Of a stretch of DNA of 64,000 nucleotides, positions 45,327-53,636 are shown in pieces. Source of the DNA: Agrococcus sp. SGAir0287 (lineage in GTDB: Bacteria; Actinomycetota; Actinomycetes; Actinomycetales; Microbacteriaceae); NCBI RefSeq assembly GCF_005484985.1, contig NZ_CP027942.1, forward strand, positions 1,798,001 to 1,862,000. Direction: 5' to 3'. The first letter of the stretch is position 1. Every line of letters starts with the position of its first letter. Position numbers and translations under genes: made by a program. The notes beneath the pieces are model-generated. The model did not search any database. It saw only the letters and a program-made list of their open reading frames with translations, and had not been told where the DNA came from.

Positions 45327-46445
45327 GTGTCGCCCGGCTCCCGCTTCTCCACCGCGGTCGACGTCCGCATCCGCGACTTCCTCGCCGAGCGACGTGCGGC
45401 GGCCGCTGCCATCTCCGGCGACCTCTCCCCCATCTTCGACGCGCTGGCCGCGCTGACCACGGGCGGCAAGCGCATGCGCGCCGGATTCCTGCACTGGGGA
45501 TGGCATGCCGTGGCCGCCGCGAGGCCCCACGCGACGCACACGACGGGCAGCCCCTCGGACCCCGAGTGGGACGCGATCGTCTCGATGGCAGCGGCCGTCG
45601 AGGTCTTCCACGCCGCGGCGCTCGTGCACGACGACGTCATGGACTCCTCCGACACGCGCCGCGGCGCCCCGAGCGTGCACCGCAGGCTCGAGGCCGCGCA
45701 TCGCGCCGCCGAGTGGAGCGGCCGCGCCGAGACGTTCGGCGTGAACGGCGCGATCCTCGTCGGCGACCTGCTGCTGGGATGGGCGGACGACCTCGCCCGC
45801 GCCGGCGCCGGCGCGCTGCCCGCCGAGCGGCAGGCCGCTGCGATGCAGGTCTTCTCGACCATGCGCGAGGAGGTCGGCTACGGCCAGTTCCTCGACGTGC
45901 TCGAGGAGTCCGCGTGGGTGCGCCAGGAGCCCCACACGCTGCTCGAGAGGGCCCACGCCGTCGCGGTCTACAAGTCCGCGAAGTACTCCGTCGAGGCGCC
46001 GCTCGTGCTCGGAGCGACGATGGCGGGCGGCAGCGCGCAGCAGGTCGAGGCGCTGTGCGGCTACGGCGTGCCCGTGGGCACCGCCTTCCAGATGCGCGAC
46101 GACATCCTCGGCGTCTTCGGCGATCCCGCCGTCACGGGCAAGCCCGCGGGCGACGACCTGCGCGAGGGCAAGCGCACCGTGCTCGTCGAGCTCGCGCGCC
46201 GCGAGCTCGCGCCCGGTCCGCGTACGACGCTCGACGAGCTGCTCGGCGACCCGGACCTCGAGCCCGAGCAGATCCGGATGCTGCAGCGCACGATCGCGGA
46301 GGCCGGCGCGCTCGAGCGGCTCGAGGCGATGATCGAGCGCGCCGTCGGCGGCGCGCTCGAGGCCCTGCGCGACGCGGAGCTCTCGCGCGGCGCCGTGCTC
46401 GAGCTCGAGCGCCTGGCGGCCGCGGCAGCGAACCGCGACCGCTGA
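45327..46445 (+). CDS. Polyprenyl (geranylgeranyl-type) diphosphate synthase
   Basis: 372-residue trans-isoprenyl diphosphate synthase. GGKRMRAGFL binds IPP, the first aspartate-rich motif is DDVMD (ALVHDDVMDSSDTRRG) and the second DDILG (QMRDDILGVFGDP). Chain length cannot be set with confidence; the product may feed menaquinone, carotenoid or other prenyl lipids. Occupies the idsA2 position relative to pknL/Rv2175c homologues. The start GTG at 45327 follows TAGGCT by 6 nt; ATG at 45321 adds two residues. Confidence 0.9.
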   Translation: MSPGSRFSTAVDVRIRDFLAERRAAAAAISGDLSPIFDALAALTTGGKRMRAGFLHWGWHAVAAARPHATHTTGSPSDPEWDAIVSMAAAVEVFHAAALVHDDVMDSSDTRRGAPSVHRRLEAAHRAAEWSGRAETFGVNGAILVGDLLLGWADDLARAGAGALPAERQAAAMQVFSTMREEVGYGQFLDVLEESAWVRQEPHTLLERAHAVAVYKSAKYSVEAPLVLGATMAGGSAQQVEALCGYGVPVGTAFQMRDDILGVFGDPAVTGKPAGDDLREGKRTVLVELARRELAPGPRTTLDELLGDPDLEPEQIRMLQRTIAEAGALERLEAMIERAVGGALEALRDAELSRGAVLELERLAAAAANRDR

Positions 46446-46480
46446 GCGTCGGGTCCTCGCGGGGTCCTACGCGGCCGGGT

Positions 46481-46810
46481 CTAGCCGAGCGCCTGCGCGA
46501 CGCGGCGCACCTCGGCCTTGCGACCGGCGCGCAGCGCCTCGATGGGGCTCGTGCCGAGCGACGGCTCGTCGTCGAGCAGCCACGCCACGGCCTCGTCGTC
46601 GTCGAAGCCGAGGTCGCCGAGCAGCATGACGGTGCCGCGCAGCTCGCTCATCGGCGCGTCGTCGTCGTCGAGGAAGACCTCGGGCACGACGAGCACGCCC
46701 TCGCGCCTGGTGGCGGGCAGCGCGCGCTCCTCCACGAGGCGGCGGATGCGGGAGGGCGTGAGCCCCATGCGGTCGACGAGGTCGGGGATCGTGAGCCAGG
46801 CGGTGTCCAC
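46481..46810 (-). CDS. Rv2175c-like DNA-binding protein
   Basis: 109 residues: an N-terminal winged/helix-turn-helix segment (LTIPDLVDRMGLTPSRIRRLVEERALPATRREGVLVVPEVFL) and a C-terminal Rv2175c domain (LRGTVMLLGDLGFDDDEAVAWLLDDEPSLGTSPIEALRAGRK). The M. tuberculosis homologue is a DNA-binding substrate of the PknL kinase; here the gene diverges from a PASTA kinase gene. Threonines near the N-terminus (DTAWLT) are candidate phosphosites. GTG start, 6 nt after a CACACT sequence. Confidence 0.88.
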   Translation of the reverse strand: MDTAWLTIPDLVDRMGLTPSRIRRLVEERALPATRREGVLVVPEVFLDDDDAPMSELRGTVMLLGDLGFDDDEAVAWLLDDEPSLGTSPIEALRAGRKAEVRRVAQALG

Positions 46811-46878
46811 GGCACCAGTGTGCCCTGTCCTCCGCGTGCCCGCACGGCGCAGCGCCGAGCACGGCCTACGATCCTGAC

Positions 46879-48834
46879 GTGCCTGCTGCTCCCCACGACG
46901 ACCCGCTCTACGGGCGCCTCGTCGACGGCAGGTACCAGGTCGGCGAGCGCATCGCGCGCGGCGGCATGGCGACGGTCTACGTCGCCACCGACCTGCGGCT
47001 CGATCGGCGCATCGCCATCAAGGTCATGCATCCGCACCTCGCCGACGACGACCAGTTCCGCGAGCGGTTCATCCAGGAGGCGCGGCAGGCCGCGCGGCTC
47101 GCGCATCCGAACGTCGTGAACGTGCTCGACCAGGGCGAGGAGCCGGGGCTCGCGTACCTCGCGATGGAGCACGTGCCGTCCATCACGCTGCGCGACCTGC
47201 TGCTCGAGCGCGGCCGGCTGCGACCCGAGCAGTCCCTGCAGGTGCTCGAGGCGGTGCTCGCGGGGCTCGCCGCCGCGCACCGTGCCGGCATCGTGCACCG
47301 CGACATCAAGCCCGAGAACGTGCTGCTCGCCCACGACGGCCGCATCAAGATCGCCGACTTCGGCCTCGCGCGCGCCGCGACCGCGAACACCGCGACCGGC
47401 AAGGCGCTGCTGGGCACGATCGCGTACCTCTCCCCCGAGCTCGTCACGCGCGGCGTCGCCGACGCGCGCAGCGACATCTACGCCGTCGGGATCATGCTGT
47501 TCGAGATGCTCACGGGCAAGCAGCCCTACACGGGCGAGCAGCCGCTGCAGATCGCGTATCAGCACGCGCACGAGCAGGTGCCCTCGCCCTCGTCGCTCGA
47601 GCCGTCCGTGCCGCGCGAGCTCGACCTGCTCGTGCACTGGGCGACGCATCGCGACCCGAACCTGCGGCCCGCCGACGCGAGCGAGATGCTCGACGAGGTG
47701 CAGCGCATCCGCGCTGGCGAGCGCTCCGGCACGAGCGCGCACACGCGCATGCTCCCGGTCACGGCGGCGGCGCCGTCGGACGCCGCGACCGCGATCGTGG
47801 ACGCCCCGGCCGCGACCCCACCTCGGCGCGGCGGGCTCGGCACGGGCGACCTGCCTGCGCTCGACACCGGCGACGTGCCGCCCGCGGCACGCGCGCTGCA
47901 GCGCAAGGCCGTGGCTCGACGGCGCAGGGGCTTCGTGCTGCTCGCGCTCGTGCTCGTCCTCGCGCTGCTCGCGGCGGGGGCCGGCTGGTGGTTCAACGAC
48001 GGCCCGGGCGGTCGCACGACCGTGCCGGAGATCGCGCAGGGCACGAGCGAGGTGGATGCGCGCGCCGCGCTCGAGGAGGCGGGTCTCGTCGTCGCCGACG
48101 AGGTCCAGCGCGAGCACAGCCCCGACGTGCTCGTCGACACGCTCATCCGCACGGATCCGGGTCCGGGCGCCGAGCTCCAGCGCGGGGGCGTCGTCACGCT
48201 CGTGCTGTCGCTCGGCGTCGAGATGCTGCCCGCCCCGCAGCTCGCGGGCGTCGCGGAGCAGGACGCCGCGGCCACGCTCGAGGCTGCCGGCTTCGTGGCG
48301 ACGTCGACGATCGACGTCTTCTCGGACCAGCCCTCCGGCACGGTCGTCGCCGCATGGGCCGACGGCGGCGCCGACGCGTCGACGCAGGAGACGTGGCCGC
48401 GCGGCACGGCGTTCCATCCCGTCGTCTCGCGCGGTCCGCAGCCGAGCCTCGTCGGCCTCGACCAGGCGAACGCGCAGATGGTGCTGCAGGCCGTGGGCCT
48501 CACGCTCGGCGCCGTGTCGACGGAGCCGAGCCGCGAGGTCGCGGAAGGGCAGATCATCCGCGCGAGCTACCCCGACGGCGCGCAGTACGGGTCGGGTGCC
48601 CCCGTCGCGATCGTCGTCTCGAGCGGGCCCCCGCAGGTGCAGATCCCCGCCGACATCCTCGAGCGCAGCATCCCGGACGCCGTCGCGGCGCTCGAGGCGC
48701 TCGGATTCGACGTGTCGCTCGACACGAACGTGCCGGGACCGCTGCAGGGCGTCGCGCGACCGACGGCCGTGAGCCCCGAGCCGGGCGCGACGGTCGACGA
48801 GGGCTCGGCCGTCACCGTCACGGCCCAGTACTGA
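46879..48834 (+). CDS. PASTA-domain serine/threonine protein kinase (PknB/PknL-like)
   Basis: 651-residue membrane kinase. Kinase domain about 17-280: Gly loop ARGGMATVY, K48, HRDIKPEN (D142), DFG (D160), GTIAYLSPE activation segment. A Thr/Ala-rich juxtamembrane region and one TM helix (about 352-373, GFVLLALVLVLALLAAGAG) precede four PASTA-like extracellular repeats, the second of them degenerate. PASTA domains sense muropeptides or lipid II, so it may coordinate division and wall synthesis. GTG start with TACGAT 6 nt upstream (leaderless pattern). Its likely partner, the Rv2175c homologue, is divergent. Confidence 0.93.
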   Translation: MPAAPHDDPLYGRLVDGRYQVGERIARGGMATVYVATDLRLDRRIAIKVMHPHLADDDQFRERFIQEARQAARLAHPNVVNVLDQGEEPGLAYLAMEHVPSITLRDLLLERGRLRPEQSLQVLEAVLAGLAAAHRAGIVHRDIKPENVLLAHDGRIKIADFGLARAATANTATGKALLGTIAYLSPELVTRGVADARSDIYAVGIMLFEMLTGKQPYTGEQPLQIAYQHAHEQVPSPSSLEPSVPRELDLLVHWATHRDPNLRPADASEMLDEVQRIRAGERSGTSAHTRMLPVTAAAPSDAATAIVDAPAATPPRRGGLGTGDLPALDTGDVPPAARALQRKAVARRRRGFVLLALVLVLALLAAGAGWWFNDGPGGRTTVPEIAQGTSEVDARAALEEAGLVVADEVQREHSPDVLVDTLIRTDPGPGAELQRGGVVTLVLSLGVEMLPAPQLAGVAEQDAAATLEAAGFVATSTIDVFSDQPSGTVVAAWADGGADASTQETWPRGTAFHPVVSRGPQPSLVGLDQANAQMVLQAVGLTLGAVSTEPSREVAEGQIIRASYPDGAQYGSGAPVAIVVSSGPPQVQIPADILERSIPDAVAALEALGFDVSLDTNVPGPLQGVARPTAVSPEPGATVDEGSAVTVTAQY

Positions 48835-48853
48835 GCCGGCGAGCGCCGACGCG

Positions 48854-48888
48854 ACGAGGGCCGGCCCGCGATGCGGACCGGCCCTCGT
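48854..48888. terminator. Bidirectional terminator between kinase and aroG
   Basis: ACGAGGGCCGGCCCGC (48854-48869) pairs with GCGGACCGGCCCTCGT (48873-48888), 16 bp with one mismatch and a 3-nt loop, between convergent genes. Confidence 0.75.
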
Positions 48889-48903
48889 GCCGTGGCTCGA
48901 CGA

Positions 48904-50268
48904 TCAGGAGATCGCGCGCAGCTCCTCCGCGACGAGGAAGGCGAGCTCGAGCGACTGCATGTGGTTGAGGCGCGGGTCGCACAGCGACTCGTAGCGGCTC
49001 TCGAGCGCGGCCTCGTCGATCTGCTCCGAGCCGCCGAGGCACTCGGTGACGTCGTCGCCCGTGAGCTCCACGTGCAGGCCGCCCGGGAAGGTGCCCGCGG
49101 CGCGATGCGCCTCGAAGAAGCCGCGCACCTCGTCGACGACGTCGTCGAAGCGCCGCGACTTGTAGCCGTTGCGCGTCGTGATGCCGTTGCCGTGCATCGG
49201 ATCCGTGATCCACACGGGCGTCGACTCCAGTCCCTTCGACGCCTCGAGCAGCGCGGGCAGCGCGTCGCGGATGCGGCCGGCGCCCATGCGCGTGATGAAG
49301 GTGAGGCGGCCGGGCTCGCGGTCCGGGTCGAGCCGGTCGACGAGCCGCTCCATGTCGTCGGGGGTCGTCGAGGGCCCGAGCTTCACGCCGATGGGGTTGC
49401 GCACGCGGGAGAAGAAGTCGACGTGCGCGCCGTCGATCTCGCGGGTGCGCTCGCCGATCCACTGGAAGTGGCTCGACGTGTCGTAGGCGAGGCCCGTGCG
49501 CGAGTCGACGCGCGTCATGGGGCGCTCGTAGTCGAGCAGCAGCCCCTCGTGGCCGGTGTAGAACTCGACGGCGCGCAGCTCGTCGAAGTTCGCGCCAGCG
49601 GCCTCCATGAACCGGATGGCCCGGTCGATCTCGCCGGCGAGCGCCTCGTAGCGCGCGTTGGCCGGATTCTTCGCGAAGCCCTTGTTCCACGAGTGCACCT
49701 CGCGCAGGTCGGCGAAGCCACCCTGGGTGAAGGCGCGCACGAGGTTCAGCGTCGATGCGGCCATGTGGTAGCCGCGCAGGATGCGCTGCGGGTCGGCCGC
49801 ACGCGACTCGGGCGTGAACGGGTAGCCGTTCACGATGTCGCCGCGGTACGCCGGAAGCGTGACGCCCTCGCGCGTCTCGGTGTCGCTCGAGCGGGGCTTC
49901 GCGAACTGGCCCGCCATGCGGCCCATCTTCACGACGGGCATCGCGGCACCGTAGGTGAGCACGACCGCCATCTGCAGGATCGTCTTGACCCGATTGCGGA
50001 TCTGGTCGGCCGTCGCTCCCGCGAACGTCTCGGCGCAGTCGCCGCCCTGCAGCACGAACGCGTGCCCCTGCGACGCGGCGGCGAGCCGGTCGCGCAGCAT
50101 GTCGACCTCGCCGGCGAAGACGAGCGGCGGCAGCGTCGCGAGCTCCGCCCGCACGGCCTCGATGGCATCCGCATCCGGCCACGCGGGCTGCTGCTTCACG
50201 GGCAGCGAGCGATACGCGTCGAGCCCGGCGACGAGGGTGGGATCGGGGCTGATGGCTGCGGTGGTCAC
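48904..50268 (-). CDS. aroG: Class II 3-deoxy-7-phosphoheptulonate synthase (DAHP synthase)
   Basis: 454 residues, first enzyme of the shikimate pathway (PEP plus erythrose-4-phosphate). Class II blocks: LQGGDCAETF, VKMGRMAGQFAKPRSSDTE, LREVHSWNKGF, RNPIGVKLGPST, DPMHGNGITTRNGYKSR, HVELTGDDVTECLGG. GTG start 8 nt after a TAGACT -10 element with no SD. The order kinase, aroG, plsC, fadD matches the M. tuberculosis region Rv2176-Rv2187. Confidence 0.96.
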   Translation of the reverse strand: MTTAAISPDPTLVAGLDAYRSLPVKQQPAWPDADAIEAVRAELATLPPLVFAGEVDMLRDRLAAASQGHAFVLQGGDCAETFAGATADQIRNRVKTILQMAVVLTYGAAMPVVKMGRMAGQFAKPRSSDTETREGVTLPAYRGDIVNGYPFTPESRAADPQRILRGYHMAASTLNLVRAFTQGGFADLREVHSWNKGFAKNPANARYEALAGEIDRAIRFMEAAGANFDELRAVEFYTGHEGLLLDYERPMTRVDSRTGLAYDTSSHFQWIGERTREIDGAHVDFFSRVRNPIGVKLGPSTTPDDMERLVDRLDPDREPGRLTFITRMGAGRIRDALPALLEASKGLESTPVWITDPMHGNGITTRNGYKSRRFDDVVDEVRGFFEAHRAAGTFPGGLHVELTGDDVTECLGGSEQIDEAALESRYESLCDPRLNHMQSLELAFLVAEELRAIS

Positions 50269-50317
50269 GAGGGTCGAGTCTACGCGCGCGGGGGTGCCGC
50301 GCGGCGACCGCGCCGCC

Positions 50318-51034
50318 TCAGGCGGAGGTGCTCGGCGCCGCCTCGGGGCGCCGCGCGTCGGCGCGCTTCGCCTTCGCGCTCGAGGCGTACACGTCGACGT
50401 ACTCCTGGTCGCTCAGCCGCGCGAGGGCGTACATGATCTCGTCGGTCACCGACCGCAGCACGAAGCGGTCGGTGTCGAGGCCGTAGTAGCGCGAGAAGTC
50501 GAGCGGCTCGCCGAACACGATGCCGACGCGGCCGACCTTCGGCAGGATGCGCCCCGTGGGCATGATCTGCTCGGTGCCGATCATGACGCACGGCACGACG
50601 GGCACCTGGCCCTCGAGCACCATGCGGGCGACGCCCGTGCGGCCGCGGTACAGCTTGCCGTCGGGGCTGCGCGTGCCCTCGGGGTAGATGCCGAGCACGT
50701 CGCCGCGCGCGAGGACCTTGAGGCCCGTGTTGAGGCTCGCCTCGCTCGCCTTGCCGCCGGAGCGGTCGATCGGCAGCTGTCCGGACGCCTCGAAGAACCA
50801 GCGCACGAGCCGCCCCTTCAGGCCGCGACCCGTGAAGTAGTCGGACTTCGCGAGGAAGAAGACGCGCCGACGGACGACGAGCGGCATGAGCACGGAGTCG
50901 ATGAACGACAGGTGGTTGCCGGCGATGATGACGGGGCCCTTGGCGGGGATGTGCTCCATGCCCGTGATCCACGGCCGGAACACCGTGAGGATGTACGGGC
51001 CCACGATCCAGTGCTTCAGCAGCCAGTAGAACAT
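50318..51034 (-). CDS. plsC: 1-acyl-sn-glycerol-3-phosphate acyltransferase
   Basis: 238-residue PlsC-type enzyme making phosphatidic acid in the membrane. The acyltransferase motifs are NHLSFID (NH-x4-D), a GQLPIDR segment and EGTRSPDGKLYRGRTG. An N-terminal hydrophobic region (FYWLLKHWIVGPYIL) anchors it. The C-terminus is Ala/Arg-rich. ATG with a GGGGGTGG site 7 nt upstream and a TAGAGT -10 further up. Divergent from the acyl-CoA synthetase gene. Confidence 0.92.
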   Translation of the reverse strand: MFYWLLKHWIVGPYILTVFRPWITGMEHIPAKGPVIIAGNHLSFIDSVLMPLVVRRRVFFLAKSDYFTGRGLKGRLVRWFFEASGQLPIDRSGGKASEASLNTGLKVLARGDVLGIYPEGTRSPDGKLYRGRTGVARMVLEGQVPVVPCVMIGTEQIMPTGRILPKVGRVGIVFGEPLDFSRYYGLDTDRFVLRSVTDEIMYALARLSDQEYVDVYASSAKAKRADARRPEAAPSTSA

Positions 51035-51164
51035 CGGCGCACCACCCCCGGCGCACCACTCTAGCCACGGGCCTCCGCGGCGTGGGGCATGCCGCCGCCG
51101 CATCCTCCAGCCTCGCCCCGTAGGATCGTGACGAGCCCTCACGTACGGAGCCGAAGGAGCCACC

Positions 51165-52985
51165 GTGACCGACGCCGGCCAGATCCGACCCGTGCTCGTC
51201 GAGCGCGATCCGAATGCGAACACGTGCGACCTGCTGCGCGACCGCATGACGATCTCGCCCGACGCGCCCCTGTTCGCCGTGCCGGACGGCGCAGGATGGA
51301 AGGACGTCTCGACGCGCGAGTTCCACGCGCAGGTCGTGGCGCTCGCGAAGGGCCTCGTCGCGGCGGGCGTCGAGCCGGGCGACCGCATCGGCATCATGTC
51401 GCGCGTGCGCTACGAGTGGACGCTCATCGACTTCGCCGTCTGGTTCGCCGGCGCCATCCTCGTGCCCGTCTACGAGACGAGCGCGCCGAGCCAGATCCAG
51501 TGGATCCTCTCCGACTCCGGCGCGACGCGCATCATCGTCGAGACCGCGGAGATGCTCGCGCGGCTCGACGAGGTGCAGGGCGACCTCCCCGCGATCGGCG
51601 ACGTGTGGCGCATCGACTCGGGCCACCTCGACGAGCTCGTCGCGAAGGGCGTCGACGTGCCCGACGAGGAGATCGAGCGTCGCAGCCGCATCGCGACCGC
51701 CGACACGATCGCGACGATCATCTACACCTCGGGATCGACGGGGCGCCCCAAGGGCGTCGTGCTCACGAACGCGAACTTCGTCGACCTCTCGCGCAATGCC
51801 GCCGTCGACCTCAAGGAGGTCGTCGCGCCCGGCGCCTCGACGCTGCTGTTCATCACGACGGCGCACGTCTTCGCGCGCTTCATCGCCGCGCTCGCCGTCA
51901 CGGCCGGCGTCAAGGTCGGCCACCAGCCCGACACGAAGAGGCTCGTCGAGTCGATGACCTCCTTCTCCCCCACGTTCCTGCTCGCGGTGCCGCGCGTGTT
52001 CGAGAAGGTCTTCAACGTCTCGGAGCAGAAGGCCGAGGCCGGCGGCAAGGGCAAGATCTTCCGCAAGGCCGCCGAGGTCGCGGTCGCGCACTCGAAGGCC
52101 CTCGACGAGGGCAAGGTCCCGCTGGGCCTCGCGCTGCAGTTCCGCGTCTTCGACGCCCTGGTCTACAAGAAGCTGAAGGCCGCGCTCGGCGGCCGCGTGC
52201 GCTATGCCGTCTCGGGCTCGGCACCGCTGTCGACGTTCCTCGGCCACTTCTACCGCAGCCTCGGCATCCGCATCCTCGAGGGCTACGGCCTCACCGAGAC
52301 GACGGCGCCCGCGACGGTCAACCGCCCCGACCGTTTCAAGATCGGCACCGTGGGCCCCGTGCTGCCCGGCAACGGCGTGCGCATCGGCGAGGGCGGCGAG
52401 GTGCAGGTCGCCGGCATCGCGGTGTTCAAGGAGTACTGGAACAACCCCGAGGCGACGGCCGAGTCCTTCGACGGCGAGTGGTTCAAGACCGGCGACATCG
52501 GCGAGCTCGATGCCGACGGCTACCTGCGGATCACGGGCCGCAAGAAGGAGATCATGGTGACGGCGGGCGGCAAGAACGTCTCGCCCACCGCGCTCGAGGA
52601 CCCGATCCGGTCGAACCTCATCGTCGGCCAGGTCGTCGCGGTCGGCGACCAGCGGCCCTTCGTCGGCGCGCTCGTCACGCTCGACACCGAGATGCTGCCG
52701 ACGTGGCTGAAGAACAACGGCCTCGACGAGTCGATGCGCGTCGAGGACGCCGTGCGGCACGAGGCCGTGATCGCCGAGGTCACGCGCGCCGTGCAGGCGG
52801 GCAACGCGCAGGTGTCGCGCGCCGAGGGCGTGCGGAAGTTCGCGATCCTGCCGGTGGACTTCACCGAGGCCGGCGGGCACCTGACGCCGAAGATGTCGAT
52901 CAAGCGCCACAACATCGTGAAGGACTTCGCCGACGAGATCGACCGCCTGTACGCCGACGACGCCTACGGCGTCTCGGTGCCGTAG
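51165..52985 (+). CDS. Long-chain fatty acid--CoA ligase (FadD15-type)
   Basis: 606-residue ANL-superfamily enzyme activating fatty acids through an acyl-AMP. IIYTSGSTGRPKGVVLT is the AMP-binding loop (about 186-202), EGYGLTETTAPATVN the A5 motif, WFKTGDIGELDADGYLRITGRKKE the hinge region. Matches FadD15 by length, motifs and position next to plsC. GTG start with GGAG 6 nt upstream; TAGGAT at 51121-51126 is a likely -10 giving a short leader. Confidence 0.93.
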   Translation: MTDAGQIRPVLVERDPNANTCDLLRDRMTISPDAPLFAVPDGAGWKDVSTREFHAQVVALAKGLVAAGVEPGDRIGIMSRVRYEWTLIDFAVWFAGAILVPVYETSAPSQIQWILSDSGATRIIVETAEMLARLDEVQGDLPAIGDVWRIDSGHLDELVAKGVDVPDEEIERRSRIATADTIATIIYTSGSTGRPKGVVLTNANFVDLSRNAAVDLKEVVAPGASTLLFITTAHVFARFIAALAVTAGVKVGHQPDTKRLVESMTSFSPTFLLAVPRVFEKVFNVSEQKAEAGGKGKIFRKAAEVAVAHSKALDEGKVPLGLALQFRVFDALVYKKLKAALGGRVRYAVSGSAPLSTFLGHFYRSLGIRILEGYGLTETTAPATVNRPDRFKIGTVGPVLPGNGVRIGEGGEVQVAGIAVFKEYWNNPEATAESFDGEWFKTGDIGELDADGYLRITGRKKEIMVTAGGKNVSPTALEDPIRSNLIVGQVVAVGDQRPFVGALVTLDTEMLPTWLKNNGLDESMRVEDAVRHEAVIAEVTRAVQAGNAQVSRAEGVRKFAILPVDFTEAGGHLTPKMSIKRHNIVKDFADEIDRLYADDAYGVSVP

Positions 52986-53011
52986 GCGCGCCGAACGCAT
53001 CGACGACACGA

Positions 53012-53042
53012 CGCCCCGGCCGACCGCGAGGTCGCCGGGGCG
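53012..53042. terminator. Bidirectional terminator between fadD-type gene and def
   Basis: CGCCCCGGCCGACC (53012-53025), loop GCGA, then GGTCGCCGGGGCG (53030-53042), a stem with one bulged base between convergent genes. Confidence 0.7.
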
Positions 53043-53058
53043 TTCGTGCGCGAACGGC

Positions 53059-53550
53059 TCAGAACCAGGCGGATGCGCGGATGTCGGCCATCGCCTGCGC
53101 GCGCGTCTCGCGCTCGAGCGTCTGCACGTACAGCCTGCCCTCGAGGTGCGCGCACTCGTGCTGCAGCATCTGCGCCATGAGGCCGGAGCCCTCGAGCACG
53201 ACGCGACCGCCATCGAGGTCGACGCCTTCGACGCGCGCCCAGGGATGGCGCGGCGTCGGGTAGCCGAGGCCGGGCACCGACAGGCAGCCCTCGTCGACGA
53301 GCTCGACCTCGCCGCGCACCTCGACGAGCACGGGGTTCAGCACGTAGCCGACGTCGCCGTCGACGTTGTAGCTGAACGCCCTCGCGGCGACGCCGATCTG
53401 GCACGCGGCGACGCCCGCTCGGCCGGGCAGCCGCACGGTGTCCACGAGGTCCTCGACGAGCTGGCGCGTCGCGGGGTCGACTGGGTCGACGGGCACCCCC
53501 GGCGTGCGCAGCACGGGATCGCCGAAGACGCGGATGTCGCGGACGGTCAT
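53059..53550 (-). CDS. def: Peptide deformylase
   Basis: 163 residues, removes the formyl group from nascent proteins. Metal and catalytic motifs: EGCLSVPG (Cys ligand) and HECAHLEG (HExxH ligands and Glu). Motif 1, normally GxGxAAxQ, is [10 protein letters not shown], so its first Gly is replaced. The ATG has GAAGGAG 9 nt upstream and overlaps the stop of a 29-codon ORF (ATGA). Distal gene of the pyc-mtr-ORF-def operon. Confidence 0.93.
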   Translation of the reverse strand: MTVRDIRVFGDPVLRTPGVPVDPVDPATRQLVEDLVDTVRLPGRAGVAACQIGVAARAFSYNVDGDVGYVLNPVLVEVRGEVELVDEGCLSVPGLGYPTPRHPWARVEGVDLDGGRVVLEGSGLMAQMLQHECAHLEGRLYVQTLERETRAQAMADIRASAWF

Positions 53551-53636
53551 CGGTGGAGCTCCTTCTGGGCCTCGAGCGGTGTTCGCGCGGTCGTGCTTCG
53601 GTCGCGGTCGGTGGTCGCGCGAGCGCGGTCGGTCAT
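53547..53636 (-). CDS. 29-codon bridging ORF between mtr and def
   Basis: An ATG overlapping the mtr stop by 4 nt (ATGA at 53636) opens a 29-codon frame whose TGA overlaps the def ATG by 4 nt (53547-53550). It fills the whole 82-bp gap. The peptide is polar and basic (starts [14 protein letters not shown], ends AQKELHR) with no recognised family. GAGAAGG lies ~10 nt upstream of its ATG, and the def SD lies within its last codons. The likely role is to carry ribosomes from mtr to def; the peptide may be functionless. Confidence 0.5.
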   Translation of the reverse strand: MTDRARATTDRDRSTTARTPLEAQKELHR

